From NCBI GenBank assembly GCA_963580285.1, contig CAUZLF010000223.1, positions 1 through 64,000 on the forward strand: a stretch of 64,000 nucleotides of DNA, read 5' to 3'. Position numbers and translations under genes: made by a program. Positions 55,346-64,000 of this stretch are shown one piece after another (position 1 is the first letter of the stretch; every line of letters begins with the position of its first letter). The notes under the pieces were generated by a model. The model was not told where the DNA came from. It ran no database searches and was given only the letters and a program-made list of their open reading frames with translations. Origin of the DNA: Lucinisca nassula. Lineage: Eukaryota; Mollusca; Bivalvia; Lucinida; Lucinidae.

Positions 55346-56505
55346 AACAGAGGCTGGAAGAAGACAGCTTTGTTGGTGATGTCTTAGCTCTGACTTTGCG
55401 CTGAGCGCGTTTCTGCTCAACTTCACTGATTCTTTTTGCCTCGTATTCAATGGCACCCCTTCTGATGAAACCTCGCGACTTTGCTCTGTCATGTTGGAAA
55501 GTTTAAGGCCCCTGAGGGAGGCTTTGATGGTGTCCTTCTAGCGCTTCTTCTGACCGTCTTGGGAGCGTTTGCCCATTTCTATAGTTATCCATAGAGAATT
55601 TTCATTGGTAAACGTTCCTCAGGCATTCTGATAACATGGCCTTGCCATCTTAACTGTGCTAATTTCAGAAGAGTAGGTACACTTTGCATCCCTGCCCTGT
55701 TCAGGACTTCCATGTCTGGAATCCTGTCTTGCCATTTAATTTTAAAAATTTTCTAAGACAGCTTGTATAGAAGTGATTCAGTCGTTTGGCGTGCCGTTGG
55801 TAAACTGTCCATGTATCACATGCATATAATAGTGTTGGCAGAACCGCAGCTCTGTAGACTTTGTGTCAAGTCTGATTCCACTTAAATCGCAGACACGACC
55901 ACGTAGTCGGCAAAATGTTGCACTAACTTTGGCAATCCCGGCATTGACTTCATCATCGATTTGAACGGCTCTTGACAGAGTGCTCCCAAGGTAGGTGAAC
56001 TTGTCTACTACTTGCAATATTTGACCCTTCACTGTGATGGTGGACTCCTTGTAAGGCTTGCCAGGTGCTGGCTGATAGACTACCACAGTCTTTTTAATAT
56101 TGGTTATGAGGTCATAGCTTTCACAGCAGTCAGATACATGACCTATACCTTTTTGCATCTTCTCATCTGTGGGAGCACCTTATCTAGCACCCATGTCTGC
56201 ACTTTGGATTTGGCTTACAACTTTCTGAGATTGAAAAGCTTCCTATTAAAGCGATACCTAATAGGTATGCGATTGTCACCATCCTGGAAAGCATCTGTGA
56301 GCATGGCAGAAAACATCATGCTGAACATGTTGTTGGAGCTAACACACAGCCTTGCTTGACTCCGTTTGTCACAGGGAATGGATCTGAAAACTCACCATCA
56401 TTTTGGACCCGTGCAAGCATACCATCGTGGAATTGTCTCACCATTGCTATGAACTTGGTTGGACAGCCAAACTTCACCATGATCTTCCAAAGGCCACAAC
56501 ATAGT
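55346..56505 (-). pseudogene. RTE-like LINE, 3' half, broken reverse transcriptase
   Basis: In order on the minus strand: KFGCPTKFIAMVRQFHDGML, then DGEFSDPF, VTNGVKQGCVLAPT, DAFQDGDN, NRKLFNLRKL and KSKVQTWVLDKVL. A gap follows where the F-A-D-D catalytic box should be, then KMQKGIGHVSDCCESYDL, PAPGKPYKESTITV, DKFTYLGSTLSRAVQIDDEV and, near the 3' end, GKRSQDGQKKR. The same wording is found in RTE-type LINE proteins of many invertebrates (from memory). Stops and frame changes occur throughout. The 5' half including the endonuclease is missing. Confidence 0.82.
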
Positions 56506-56509
56506 TTTT

Positions 56510-57110
56510 GTCAGTTCGCCATAAAAAAAAACTATCTTTCAAATATCACAATTTATCAGTTACCCCCTATATTAATTGCATTTTAACATCTTGGCCTGAT
56601 AAAGATAAGCTATCCCAGGGCAAGTGAGCTTTGTCAGGTCAACGTGACATTGCACTTCTATGGACTGGACTGCTGGAAATATTGCAAAAATGAAAATTAA
56701 CTGATAAATAGAATACCAGATTCGTGTCATTTGTTATCAACTTTGCACGCAAAACCTTCTTATAATCTGATCTTGCTCTTACATGTACAAGACTTGTCTG
56801 TGTCGCGTGTATAGATATTTAATTCCTTAGCTTACTGCATTATTCATCAACCTACACTCATTGCATACATCCCGCAGGGAATACGCTTTTTTACCTAAAA
56901 ATGGGTCACATACGTTTTCCCATTAAACTTAAAATCGTCTATTTGCTGCGATGTATTAATTTGTATTAACGCTAAACCCCGTAACCTATTGATATATGCA
57001 ATCAATACCGAATATGATTTCAAACAATCAAATAAATTAGGAAATCAATTCTGTGATGTCATCCGACATCCGATTATGTTTCAACATTTCCGTAAAATAA
57101 TAGTGAGTTG
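56510..57110. other. no recognised feature
   Basis: AT-rich. Searched by eye for the missing lectin exon without success. Confidence 0.4.
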
Positions 57111-57114
57111 ACTT

Positions 57115-57320
57115 AAGGGGAGTGAGAGCACTTTCAGGGGAGGCAACTCCTGTAAAAGTATAATTGTCTCCCATGTAAATAAGGGTCAACTCTTAAAAAA
57201 AAAAGAATTTGCTTCATTCCTTTAAGAGTAGGCCCCTTTTTAAGTGGGACTGGGCTTATAGAAAAGTGAACAGGAAGTCCCGAAAGTTGTCTCCCTTGGA
57301 AAAATGACGGAAAAAATCTT
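57115..57320 (-). repeat. dispersed ~190-bp repeat, copy 2
   Basis: Inverse of 5130-5322. It also shares the 'tttaagagtaggcccc' type of word with the 68-bp array, a weak link. Confidence 0.65.
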
Positions 57321-57380
57321 CCTTTTAAGGGTAATAGAAACGATTTCAAGGGAAGTATTTTATGTTCCCCATCATCTTTT

Positions 57381-57597
57381 AATTTGGTTTTGGTTTTTAT
57401 TTGATTTTACGTCCCTTTAAAGATTATTTCATTTATTTCGAGCCGATCGTTAATCAGTTGTAGGTAAACCGAAGTAACTGAAGAAAAGCCACCTGACCTT
57501 CTGTTACAGAACTTGGCGTCTCACATGTGTCCCGTGCGAGGTTCGAACCAAGGCGGTGAGAGACCTAATGATCTTATCTACTAGGCCACGGAAGCCC
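57381..57597 (-). repeat. SINE A, minus strand
   Basis: 'ttttacgtccctttaaagat' (tail) to 'tctactaggccacgg' (head). B-box inverse 'gaggttcgaacc'. Confidence 0.78.
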
Positions 57598-57801
57598 GTG
57601 ATCTTCCCTATCAACCAGGATCAACTCTTAAAATAGAGAAGACCCCTTTTCACGGATGATCTAATTAATTTAAAAGCATACAGCAAATAACCAACCCCTT
57701 AGAGAGGGACAGTGGTAGTTACTCAACCTTTACAAGGTGCAATCCTGTAATGTTATGCATCAAAAAGCTTAAGTTGTAAAATCTAAGTTTATTGATGTTA
57801 T

Positions 57802-58076
57802 TTGTTTGTTTGATTTGGGGTTTACCGTCCCCGTAAACACTATTTAGGTCATTTTGGAGACATTGCTTCCAATTTTGTGGGACTTTAACCCAACATTGCG
57901 ATGAAATGACATCTCAAGCCCTGTCACCAATGGTTTATATGCATGGACGGTCCAACACGCACCACTTTGCCTGGGCAAGCTTAGACCTTCTAAGCGGTTT
58001 GCCAGTACTCATGTGCAAGATCGGTTACAGCTCTATATGAAAGCACCGTGCATCCCAATCTTTTCTCCAAGCCCCG
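57802..58076 (-). repeat. R1 SINE with duplication
   Basis: ATTGATGTTATT occurs at 57790-57801 and again at 58077-58088. Confidence 0.88.
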
Positions 58077-58194
58077 ATTGATGTTATTAAATGATAAGTA
58101 AAAATATGAGGGTATGTTTTAACATTTTTGGATGCAGTCTTTTACCATTTGTTTAAAAAATATATACCCAAATGGAAAAAGATATAAAAACCCC

Positions 58195-59733
58195 ATCACA
58201 AAAACATGCCTATATAATTTTGACCCCCTTAAACCCCACTTTTATATAGTAAAACTGGGGTTTACAGGGGTACACCTTATTTTTAGCTCACCTGTCACGT
58301 AGTGACAAGGTGAGCTTTTGGGATCACTTTTTGTCCGTCGTCCGTCGTGCGTGCGTGCGTGCGTGCGTCCGTGCGTCCGTCCGTAAACTTTTTCTTCAAA
58401 CGACATCTCCTCCTAAACCACTGATCAGATTTTGACCAAACTTCACAGGAATGATCCTTAGGTGGTTCCCTTTCAAAGTTGTTCAAATGGTTCCGGTCTA
58501 TTGCACATCTAGGTCACAGGAGCCAAAAATAGAGTTTTTTCACCGAAAACTTAAAACAGATCTTCTTCTTTGAAACCACAAGGCCCAGGTCTTTGATATT
58601 TGGTATGAAGCCTCATCTAGTGGACCTCTACCAAGATTGTTCAAATAATAGTGCTGGGGTGGAAATGCCCCCGCTGCAGGGCCCTTTGGTTTTACATGGG
58701 CTTATATGGGGAAAATCTTTAAAAATCTTCTTCTCTGAAACCGCAAGGCCCAGGTCTTTGCTATTTGGTATGAAGCTTCATCTAGTGGACCCCTACCAAG
58801 ATTGTTCAAATTATAGTGCTGGGGCCAAAAATGCCCCCGCCCCGGGGCCCTTTGGTTTTACATGGGCTTATATAGGGAAAACCTTTAAAAATCTTCTTTT
58901 CTGAAACCGCAAGACCCAGATCTTTGATATTTGGTATGAAGCTTCATCTAGTGGACCTGTACCAAGATTGTTCAAATTATAGTGCTGGGGCCCAAAATGT
59001 CCCTGCGCTGGGACCCACTAGTTTTACATAGGCATATATAGGAAAAACCTTTAAAAAATCTTCTTGTCCGAAACCAGAAGGCCCAGGTCTTTGATATCTG
59101 GTGTGAAGCTTCAACTAGTTAACCTCTGCTGAGATTGGGCAAATTATAGCCCTGGCGCCAAAAATTCCCACATGCCAGGGACCCCTGGTTTTACATAGGC
59201 TTATATAGGGATTTAAAAATATTCCTTTCTGAAACCAGAAGGCCCAGGTCTTTGGTATCTGGTGTGAAGGGTCAACTAGTGAACCTCTGGTGAGATTGGT
59301 CAAATTATAGCCCTGGTGCCAAAAATGCCCACGCGCCAGGGCCCGCTGGTTTTACATAGGCCTATATAGGGAAATCCTTTAAAAATCTTCTTTTCTGAAA
59401 CCAGAAGGCCCAGGTCTTTGATATTTTGTCTGAGGCCTTATCTAGTGGACCGCTACCAAGTTTATTAAAATATAGCCCTTGGGCCAAGAATGCACTAGAG
59501 ACACTGATACTCAGCTGAGCGGTTCAGGGCCCTATGGGCCCTCTTGTTTCAAATTTCTGCTCAAAAAAAGGTTGTGGGTACTCGTTAGAACCGCCTCGAT
59601 GAGGCGGTTCTAACGTGTACCAGCAATCTATATTTTGAGCAGTATTAAGAAAAATATCACAATTTCCATTTGAAATTTTTCATTTTTCGGCGATAAAATT
59701 TGCAATGTATTTGAATAGGCATGCTTTCGTAAT
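58195..59733 (+). mobile_element. PAL MITE split by TC element 3
   Basis: Left part 58195-58284 (terminus ATCACAAAAACATGCCT to 'caccttattttt'). Right part 59549-59733 ('atttctgctc', an intact hairpin with 'gaaccgcctcgatgaggcgg', terminus AGGCATGCTTTCGTAAT). The uninterrupted PAL at 62453 shows what the joined sequence looks like. Confidence 0.85.
58285..59548 (+). mobile_element. TC element 3, complete
   Basis: Left hairpin AGCTCACCT, then GTCAC-GTA-GTGAC, then AGGTGAGCT. The ~270-bp lead is followed by about six diverged 166-bp-type units. The right stem-loop is AGGGCCCTATGGGCCCT (59526-59542), then CTTGTTT. No target duplication is seen beyond T residues. Confidence 0.85.
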
Positions 59734-59785
59734 GCTGTGATATCTAATTTCATTTGCATGAGTGAAAATTCTGATGTTTTCAGCA

Positions 59786-60072
59786 CTTGTTTGATTTTAG
59801 GTTTAACGTCCCCGTCAACACTGTAAAGGTCATTTTGGAGACGTTGCTTCCAATTTTGTTGGACTTTTACCCGACATTGAGATGAAATGAAATCTCAAGC
59901 CCTGTCGCCCAATGAAACCAGTAAGGTTTATTAGCATGGACGGTCCGCCTCGCACCGCGGTTCTTGAACAGGCTTAGATCCTCTAAGCGGTTTACCAGTG
60001 CGGGCCGGATTCAGCTCTGCGTGGAAGCATCATGCAGCCCATATATTACTTCAAGCCCCTATGGGCGTGGCC
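59786..60072 (-). repeat. R1 SINE
   Basis: 'cttgtttgattttaggttta' to 'cccctatgggcgtggcc'. Confidence 0.8.
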
Positions 60073-60195
60073 GTGTGCTTTCGATGAAATGTTTTCAATG
60101 TTGTATTTATCAAAAAAAAATATAATAAAAATATATACGAAAAACAAACCAAAAAAGTAGTCCGTGACTTTCCGAAGCTATGTGACATCTTGAAA

Positions 60196-60232
60196 TCACG
60201 TGAGCGATCCAGGGCCAACTTGGTCCTCTTGA
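60196..60232 (+). mobile_element. solo right end of a TC element
   Basis: 'cacgtgagcgatcc', stem-loop AGGGCCAACTTGGTCCT (60211-60227) with one G-T pair, then CTTG. No tandem units precede it. Confidence 0.6.
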
Positions 60233-60308
60233 TATTTGTTTCATATATGGATTGATTTCATTGGCGAGGTATAAAATTAAGTATCGTATCACAGTGACGG
60301 TAACTTAC

Positions 60309-60391
60309 TGCTGCGTCAAACCAGTTCGTTTCCAACGTGCCGAAGAAATAACAGGAAGGTCCAGAAGACAACCAACCATCCGGGCAAAAGT
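60309..60391 (-). CDS. C-type lectin domain gene, first domain exon
   Basis: 83 bp on the minus strand between a textbook acceptor (TTTCTCTGTTTTCAG) and donor (GCA|GTAAGT). It encodes F-CPDGWLSSGPSCYFFG and TLETNWFDAA, the opening of a C-type lectin domain with the first cysteine pair, G-W and the N-W-x-x-A helix start. The exon begins with two bases of a split codon, so a 5' exon (probably the signal peptide) lies further up at higher coordinates and was not identified. It ends on a whole codon, which does not fit directly onto 47798-47927. An exon of perhaps 30-40 codons carrying helix 1-2 should lie between. Confidence 0.85.
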
Positions 60392-60399
60392 CTGAAAAC

Positions 60400-60810
60400 A
60401 GAGAAATCATGGCATACAAGGACGGTAATTCACGTTGATTCACCGTTGAGTGCCTACTATGAGACGTGTCTACTATGAGACGTTTGGAAGATGTGATGTC
60501 ACATGTCAAAAAAGGCATTTTGTCGAACAGAACATATGCTTCACAATACAATAATGCCAGCGCCTGACAAAATCTACAAGAAGTTGCGCAGTCTGATCAG
60601 AGTCCTCGTTGATCGCATGTACCTACTCTATGCACATATCTATGTAAAGAGACATAAGCAACATGTCTTGTCATAGTGGATGGATGCGCAGGTTGATTTG
60701 AGTCTCTGCTGGTTGCACCGGTCATATTGTAGGTTTTGTCATGCGCCGGCTCATGTCATTGTAATGTACTTAGACGTCTGATTAGACCCCCCACCCCCCC
60801 ACCCCCCCCC
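60400..60810. other. no recognised feature upstream of the lectin exon
   Basis: No signal-peptide exon could be supported here. A C-run at 60788-60814 abuts the R1 head. Confidence 0.4.
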
Positions 60811-60812
60811 CC

Positions 60813-61112
60813 CGCCCATGGGGGCTTGTAGAAATAGATGGGCTACATGATGCTTCCACCCAGAGCTGAAACCGACCGCACACGAGTACTGGTAAACCGC
60901 TTAGAGGATCTAAGCCTGCCCAGACAAAGCGGTGTGAGTTGGACCGTCCATGATTATAAACCCTATTGGTTTCATTGGGTGACAGGGCTTGCGATGTCAT
61001 TTCATCACAATGTCGGGTAAAACTCTCACAAAATTGGAAGCAACGTCTCCAAAATGACCTATACAGTGCTGACGGGGACATTAAACCTCAAAGCAAACAA
61101 ACAAACAAAACA
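60813..61112 (+). repeat. R1 SINE, full length, plus strand
   Basis: 'cccgcccatgggggcttg' head to 'acattaaacctcaaagcaaac' tail with (AAAC)n. ACGTCTGATT / ACGTCTCATT flank it. Confidence 0.87.
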
Positions 61113-61119
61113 AACGTCT

Positions 61120-61588
61120 CATTTGATAGGTCAAAAGTTTGCGACAGTATATTTAAGAAGTGAATTTTGTTTTTCTGCTGTTCAAGAAAATTTGAAAGCA
61201 GTGGGTCGCGTGCAAAGTAAATGACCCCCGAAGGCGTTCGTGTAAACTTTGCTAGCGACCCGCTGTCGTTCATACTTTCATGAAAAGCAGAAAAACTAAG
61301 TTAACTTTGTATATTTACAGACTTTGCCCTCATCACTGGGCGAAAAAATGCTTAAAGGGCTAACTTTTAAAGCTCAAAAACATTTACACGCTGTTTTTTG
61401 TTTGTTTTTTTTTTTCTACAAAGGGCGGAACAGCGTTGGCGTCACTAACGCCCGAAGAGAAACGTGGTTTAGACTGACGTCACTTGCCGCCATTGAAAAT
61501 CACGAAACTCGATGCGTCCAAGAAGTATGAACTACATTGTTTTCTATAGATTTACATTAGGCTTTTATAATCATAGTGTAGATTATAT
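61120..61588. other. no recognised feature
   Basis: A short inverted pair 'aaatttgaaagcagtgggtcgc' / 'gcgacccgctgtcgttcata'-like lies at 61188-61275. The ORF at 61324-61530 has no motif. Confidence 0.4.
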
Positions 61589-61589
61589 T

Positions 61590-61760
61590 TCTTTGGGATC
61601 ACAGATTCCATTGTGGAATTTTGAAAATATCTGAGGGTCACTGATGAGGTCTAATTGGCCGAAACTAGCTAGTCTGGCCCAGAAAAACATGTACACTCCA
61701 TATTTTTCAGTTCTGTGGTGTATTCCTTGCTTCCAACGGATAACCCTTTTATAGAACATA
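61590..61760 (-). repeat. dispersed repeat related to the core at 40477-40660
   Basis: The inverse reads 'ttggaagcaagga', 'cacagaactgaaaa', 'gtggagtgtacatg'-like and 'ccagactagctagttt', in the order of the plus-strand copy. Confidence 0.65.
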
Positions 61761-62007
61761 TTTAACGCTGGAAAAGTAAATATTCTGCGATATACAGTCG
61801 GAAACAGGACGTCGTCACGTAACATCGCTTTTCATTGGCTACCATTTGGTTTTACGCAGCTCACAGCGCTTGCCGTTTTAGGCAATTTCAAAACAACCGA
61901 ATAATTGCATAAGCATGGGGATAACTGTATTGCAAAATTGTCATTTGGGGAGGAAACTCGTCGCTTTTACGGTCGCAAATTCCGTTTTGCGGCTCCGCTA
62001 ACGCGCC

Positions 62008-62301
62008 TTATTTGTTTGATTGGGGGTTTAACGCCCCCTTCAACACTATTTAGGTCATTTTAGAGACATTTCCAATTTTGTGTGACTTTTCCCGACATTG
62101 AGATGAAATGATATCTCAATCCCTGCCACCCAGTGAAACCAATAGGGTTTATATGCATGGGCTGTCCGACTCGCACCACTTTGCCTGGGCAGGCTTAGAC
62201 CTTCTAAGCGGTTTACAAGTACTCATGTGCGGTCGGTTTCAGCTCTGCGTGGAAGCATAATGCAGCCCAGTCTACTTATCCAAGCCCCGATGGGCGGTGG
62301 C
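62008..62301 (-). repeat. R1 SINE
   Basis: 'ttatttgtttgattgggggt' to 'ccccgatgggcggtgg'. Confidence 0.82.
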
Positions 62302-62452
62302 GTCGCTGTAAAACGAAAACTTCGACCGCAAACCGCCGATTTAACTCCCTTAATTAAAAATTTTGAATACAGTTACATGTATCCTCTAAGTGACAGATTC
62401 CAGTTGCGGAGCAAAATTAAAAAAGCCTTTGATACTAGGTTCATCATGTTAC

Positions 62453-62694
62453 ATCACGAAAACATGCCTATATCATTTTGACCCCCTTAAAGCAGGGGTT
62501 TTCATGGGTAAACCTTATTTTTCTTATTTCTGTTCTAAACTGTAGTTTGTGGGTACTGAGTCGGTTCTAACGAGTACCTACAATCTATATTTTGAGCAGA
62601 AATAAGAAAAATATCACAAATTTTCGTCTTAAAATTTTCGTTTTGTTTCGGCGATAATGTTCACAATGTATTTATATAGGCGGGTTTTCATAAT
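62453..62694 (+). mobile_element. PAL MITE, full length, hairpin partly deleted
   Basis: 242 bp. ATCACGAAAACATGCCT at the left and AGGCGGGTTTTCATAAT at the right. One stem arm has lost about 17 bp ('gggtactgagtcggttct'). It abuts the mariner relic. Confidence 0.85.
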
Positions 62695-63486
62695 GACAGT
62701 TGTGACAGATGTTGCAACCCCAGAAATGGTTAATAAAGTCCATGATATTGTTATGACTGACAGATGAGTCACAGAAAGATATACAGCCAGTGGAGTTGGC
62801 ATTTCACAGAAAAATATACATTCCATTCTGACACCGGATCTTGCAATGAGAAAGCTTTGGGCCCGATGTTGATCAGAAACACACCAGGCGCACATAATCG
62901 CATGCTGATATTAACGTTTTTTGAGGAAGGTCCTGCCAACTTTCTTCAGAGATTTGTCACTATGGATGAGACATGGGTCCATCATTTTACCCCAGAGGCC
63001 AAACAACAATCGAAACAATGGAAGCACCCTGGCTTACCTCTGCCAAAGAAGACAAAGACTGTTCCAGCAGCTGAGAAGGTTATAACCACGGTTTTCTGGG
63101 ATGCGGATGGTATTCTGCTGATAGATTATCTCAAAAAGCTTCACTTCTGACGCAGTTACGGGGAATATTAAACTTAATCGTCGGGGAAAGCTCACCGTAA
63201 AGGTGTGTTGTTTCATCAGGACAATGCTCCTGTTCACAAGTCTGTCATGGGTATGATTGCCATTCACGATTGTGGCTTTAAATTGATTGAGCATCCGCCT
63301 TATTCACCTGATCTCGCTCCGTCAGACTTTCATTTACTTCCAAAACTGAAAACGGCTATTTCAGGCACCCACTTTCAGTCCGATGATGACGTCATATACG
63401 CAGTGGATGACTTACTGAACAGCCAAGAAAGGAGTTCTATAAAAGTGGCATCCTGGCCCTTTAACACCGCTGGCAATAGTGTCTAG
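62695..63486 (+). pseudogene. mariner-type transposase (D,D34D), broken
   Basis: Fragments in order: VATPEMVNKVHDIV and GISQKNIHSILT (helix-turn-helix region), MDETWVHHFTPE (first catalytic Asp), KQWKHPG, FWDADGILLIDYL, VLFHQDNAPVHKS (second Asp) and HPPYSPDLAPSDFHLLP (third). Exactly 34 residues separate the second and third aspartates, the mariner spacing. A TGA at 62764-62766, a frameshift near 62870-62900, a stop at 63148 and a deletion before the second Asp kill it. The N-terminus and 5' terminal repeat are absent, cut off at the PAL MITE. Confidence 0.85.
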
Positions 63487-63734
63487 ATAGTGAAGGGAAT
63501 TATGTTGATAAATAATAAAATATTTCCGACAAAATTCAAATCCTTCAATATGAGGCTCACAACATATCAATCAGCCCTCATACTCGAGATATTATTTCAA
63601 TTCCTGAAAAACTTGTTTGGGAGCAATTAGTTAAACTCAGAATTCGATAAAAGCAAATTAAATTAAGATCTCGATACATGAATATTATCGATTAATATTA
63701 TCGGTAAACTCTCCATTTCAGTGTCATTTTATGA

Positions 63735-63945
63735 ATGCACCGCATTGACAAGTTCGTGTGTAAACCCGTCTTTATAAAGAGATAAGTGGGGTTAACAAGG
63801 GTATACCTTATTTTCATTAGTCTTCAAGTGCTAGAGGACATAGATTGTGAGTACTCGTTAGAACCGCCTCAATGAGGCGGTTCTAACGAGCACACACAAT
63901 CTATGTTTTATAACAGAAATCAGAAAATATGAAAGGAAAATATTT
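63735..63945 (+). mobile_element. PAL MITE with intact hairpin
   Basis: ACATAGATTGTGAGTACTCG ... CGAGCACACACAATCTATGT around 'gaaccgcctcaatgaggcgg'. The left terminus is weak, and the right one lies beyond the recognisable part. Confidence 0.78.
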
Positions 63946-64000
63946 TTTTCATGCTCAGCTGAACTGAAAATGCAAAAGGGATCTTTATTATGTTATATTA

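Overview
The window looks like gene-poor nuclear DNA from an animal, most likely a bivalve mollusc (inference). It has GT-AG bounded exons, APE-type LINEs, tRNA-headed SINEs, a mariner relic, foldback MITEs and long microsatellites. It has no operons or ribosome-binding sites. No species can be named from the sequence alone.

Host genes are few. The best is a C-type lectin domain gene on the minus strand, seen as three exons scattered over about 22 kb (60309-60391, 47798-47927, 38670-38796). Its splice sites match the consensus, and the last two exons join in frame at a split glycine codon. At least one exon, between the first two, was not found. Weaker candidates are two plus-strand fragments resembling the start of a monocarboxylate-transporter-like (SLC16/MCT) protein (2295-2402 and 23569-23650) and a minus-strand N-terminal exon of a possible type II membrane protein (30874-31125).

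Layout: 1-1160 is a degenerate ~133-bp tandem array. 1200-5985 is packed with SINEs and palindromic MITEs. 5986-10170 holds a nearly intact APE/RT LINE. 10.3-14.8 kb holds long microsatellites plus SINEs. 16989-22908 holds two elements with a tandem core of 166-bp units, including a recent nine-unit duplication. 24.0-26.5 kb holds a piggyBac-like MITE, a 22-bp minisatellite and further palindromes. 26.6-30.2 kb is a decayed CR1-like LINE with an esterase-type ORF1. 31.5-38.6 kb is a SINE/MITE mosaic. 39252-43810 is a ~4.5-kb segment with ~630-bp inverted arms. 44.6-46.3 kb repeats the ~133-bp family in the opposite orientation and carries a 172-bp palindrome. 46.6-50.5 kb is SINE-rich with a three-layer nested insertion. 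51.0-52.4 kb is a 68-bp tandem array. 52.7-53.5 kb is a second kind of tandem-core element. 55.3-56.5 kb is an RTE-like LINE relic. 58.2-59.7 kb is a tandem-core element inside a palindromic MITE. 62.7-63.5 kb is a mariner relic.

Four recurring repeat families dominate, named here for convenience. R1 is a ~300-bp SINE-like element with 23 copies. SINEs A, B and C have tRNA-like heads and share a 3' tail with R1. PAL is a ~240-bp MITE whose centre is a long hairpin. TC elements have a left hairpin, a tandem core and a right-end hairpin followed by CTCTTG. Their target-site duplications and nesting give a partial history: R1 into R1, SINE C into R1, SINE B into PAL into SINE A, TC into PAL, and R1 into a TTAA-flanked MITE.

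All calls come from reading the sequence. No database search was possible, so family names are assignments by motif.
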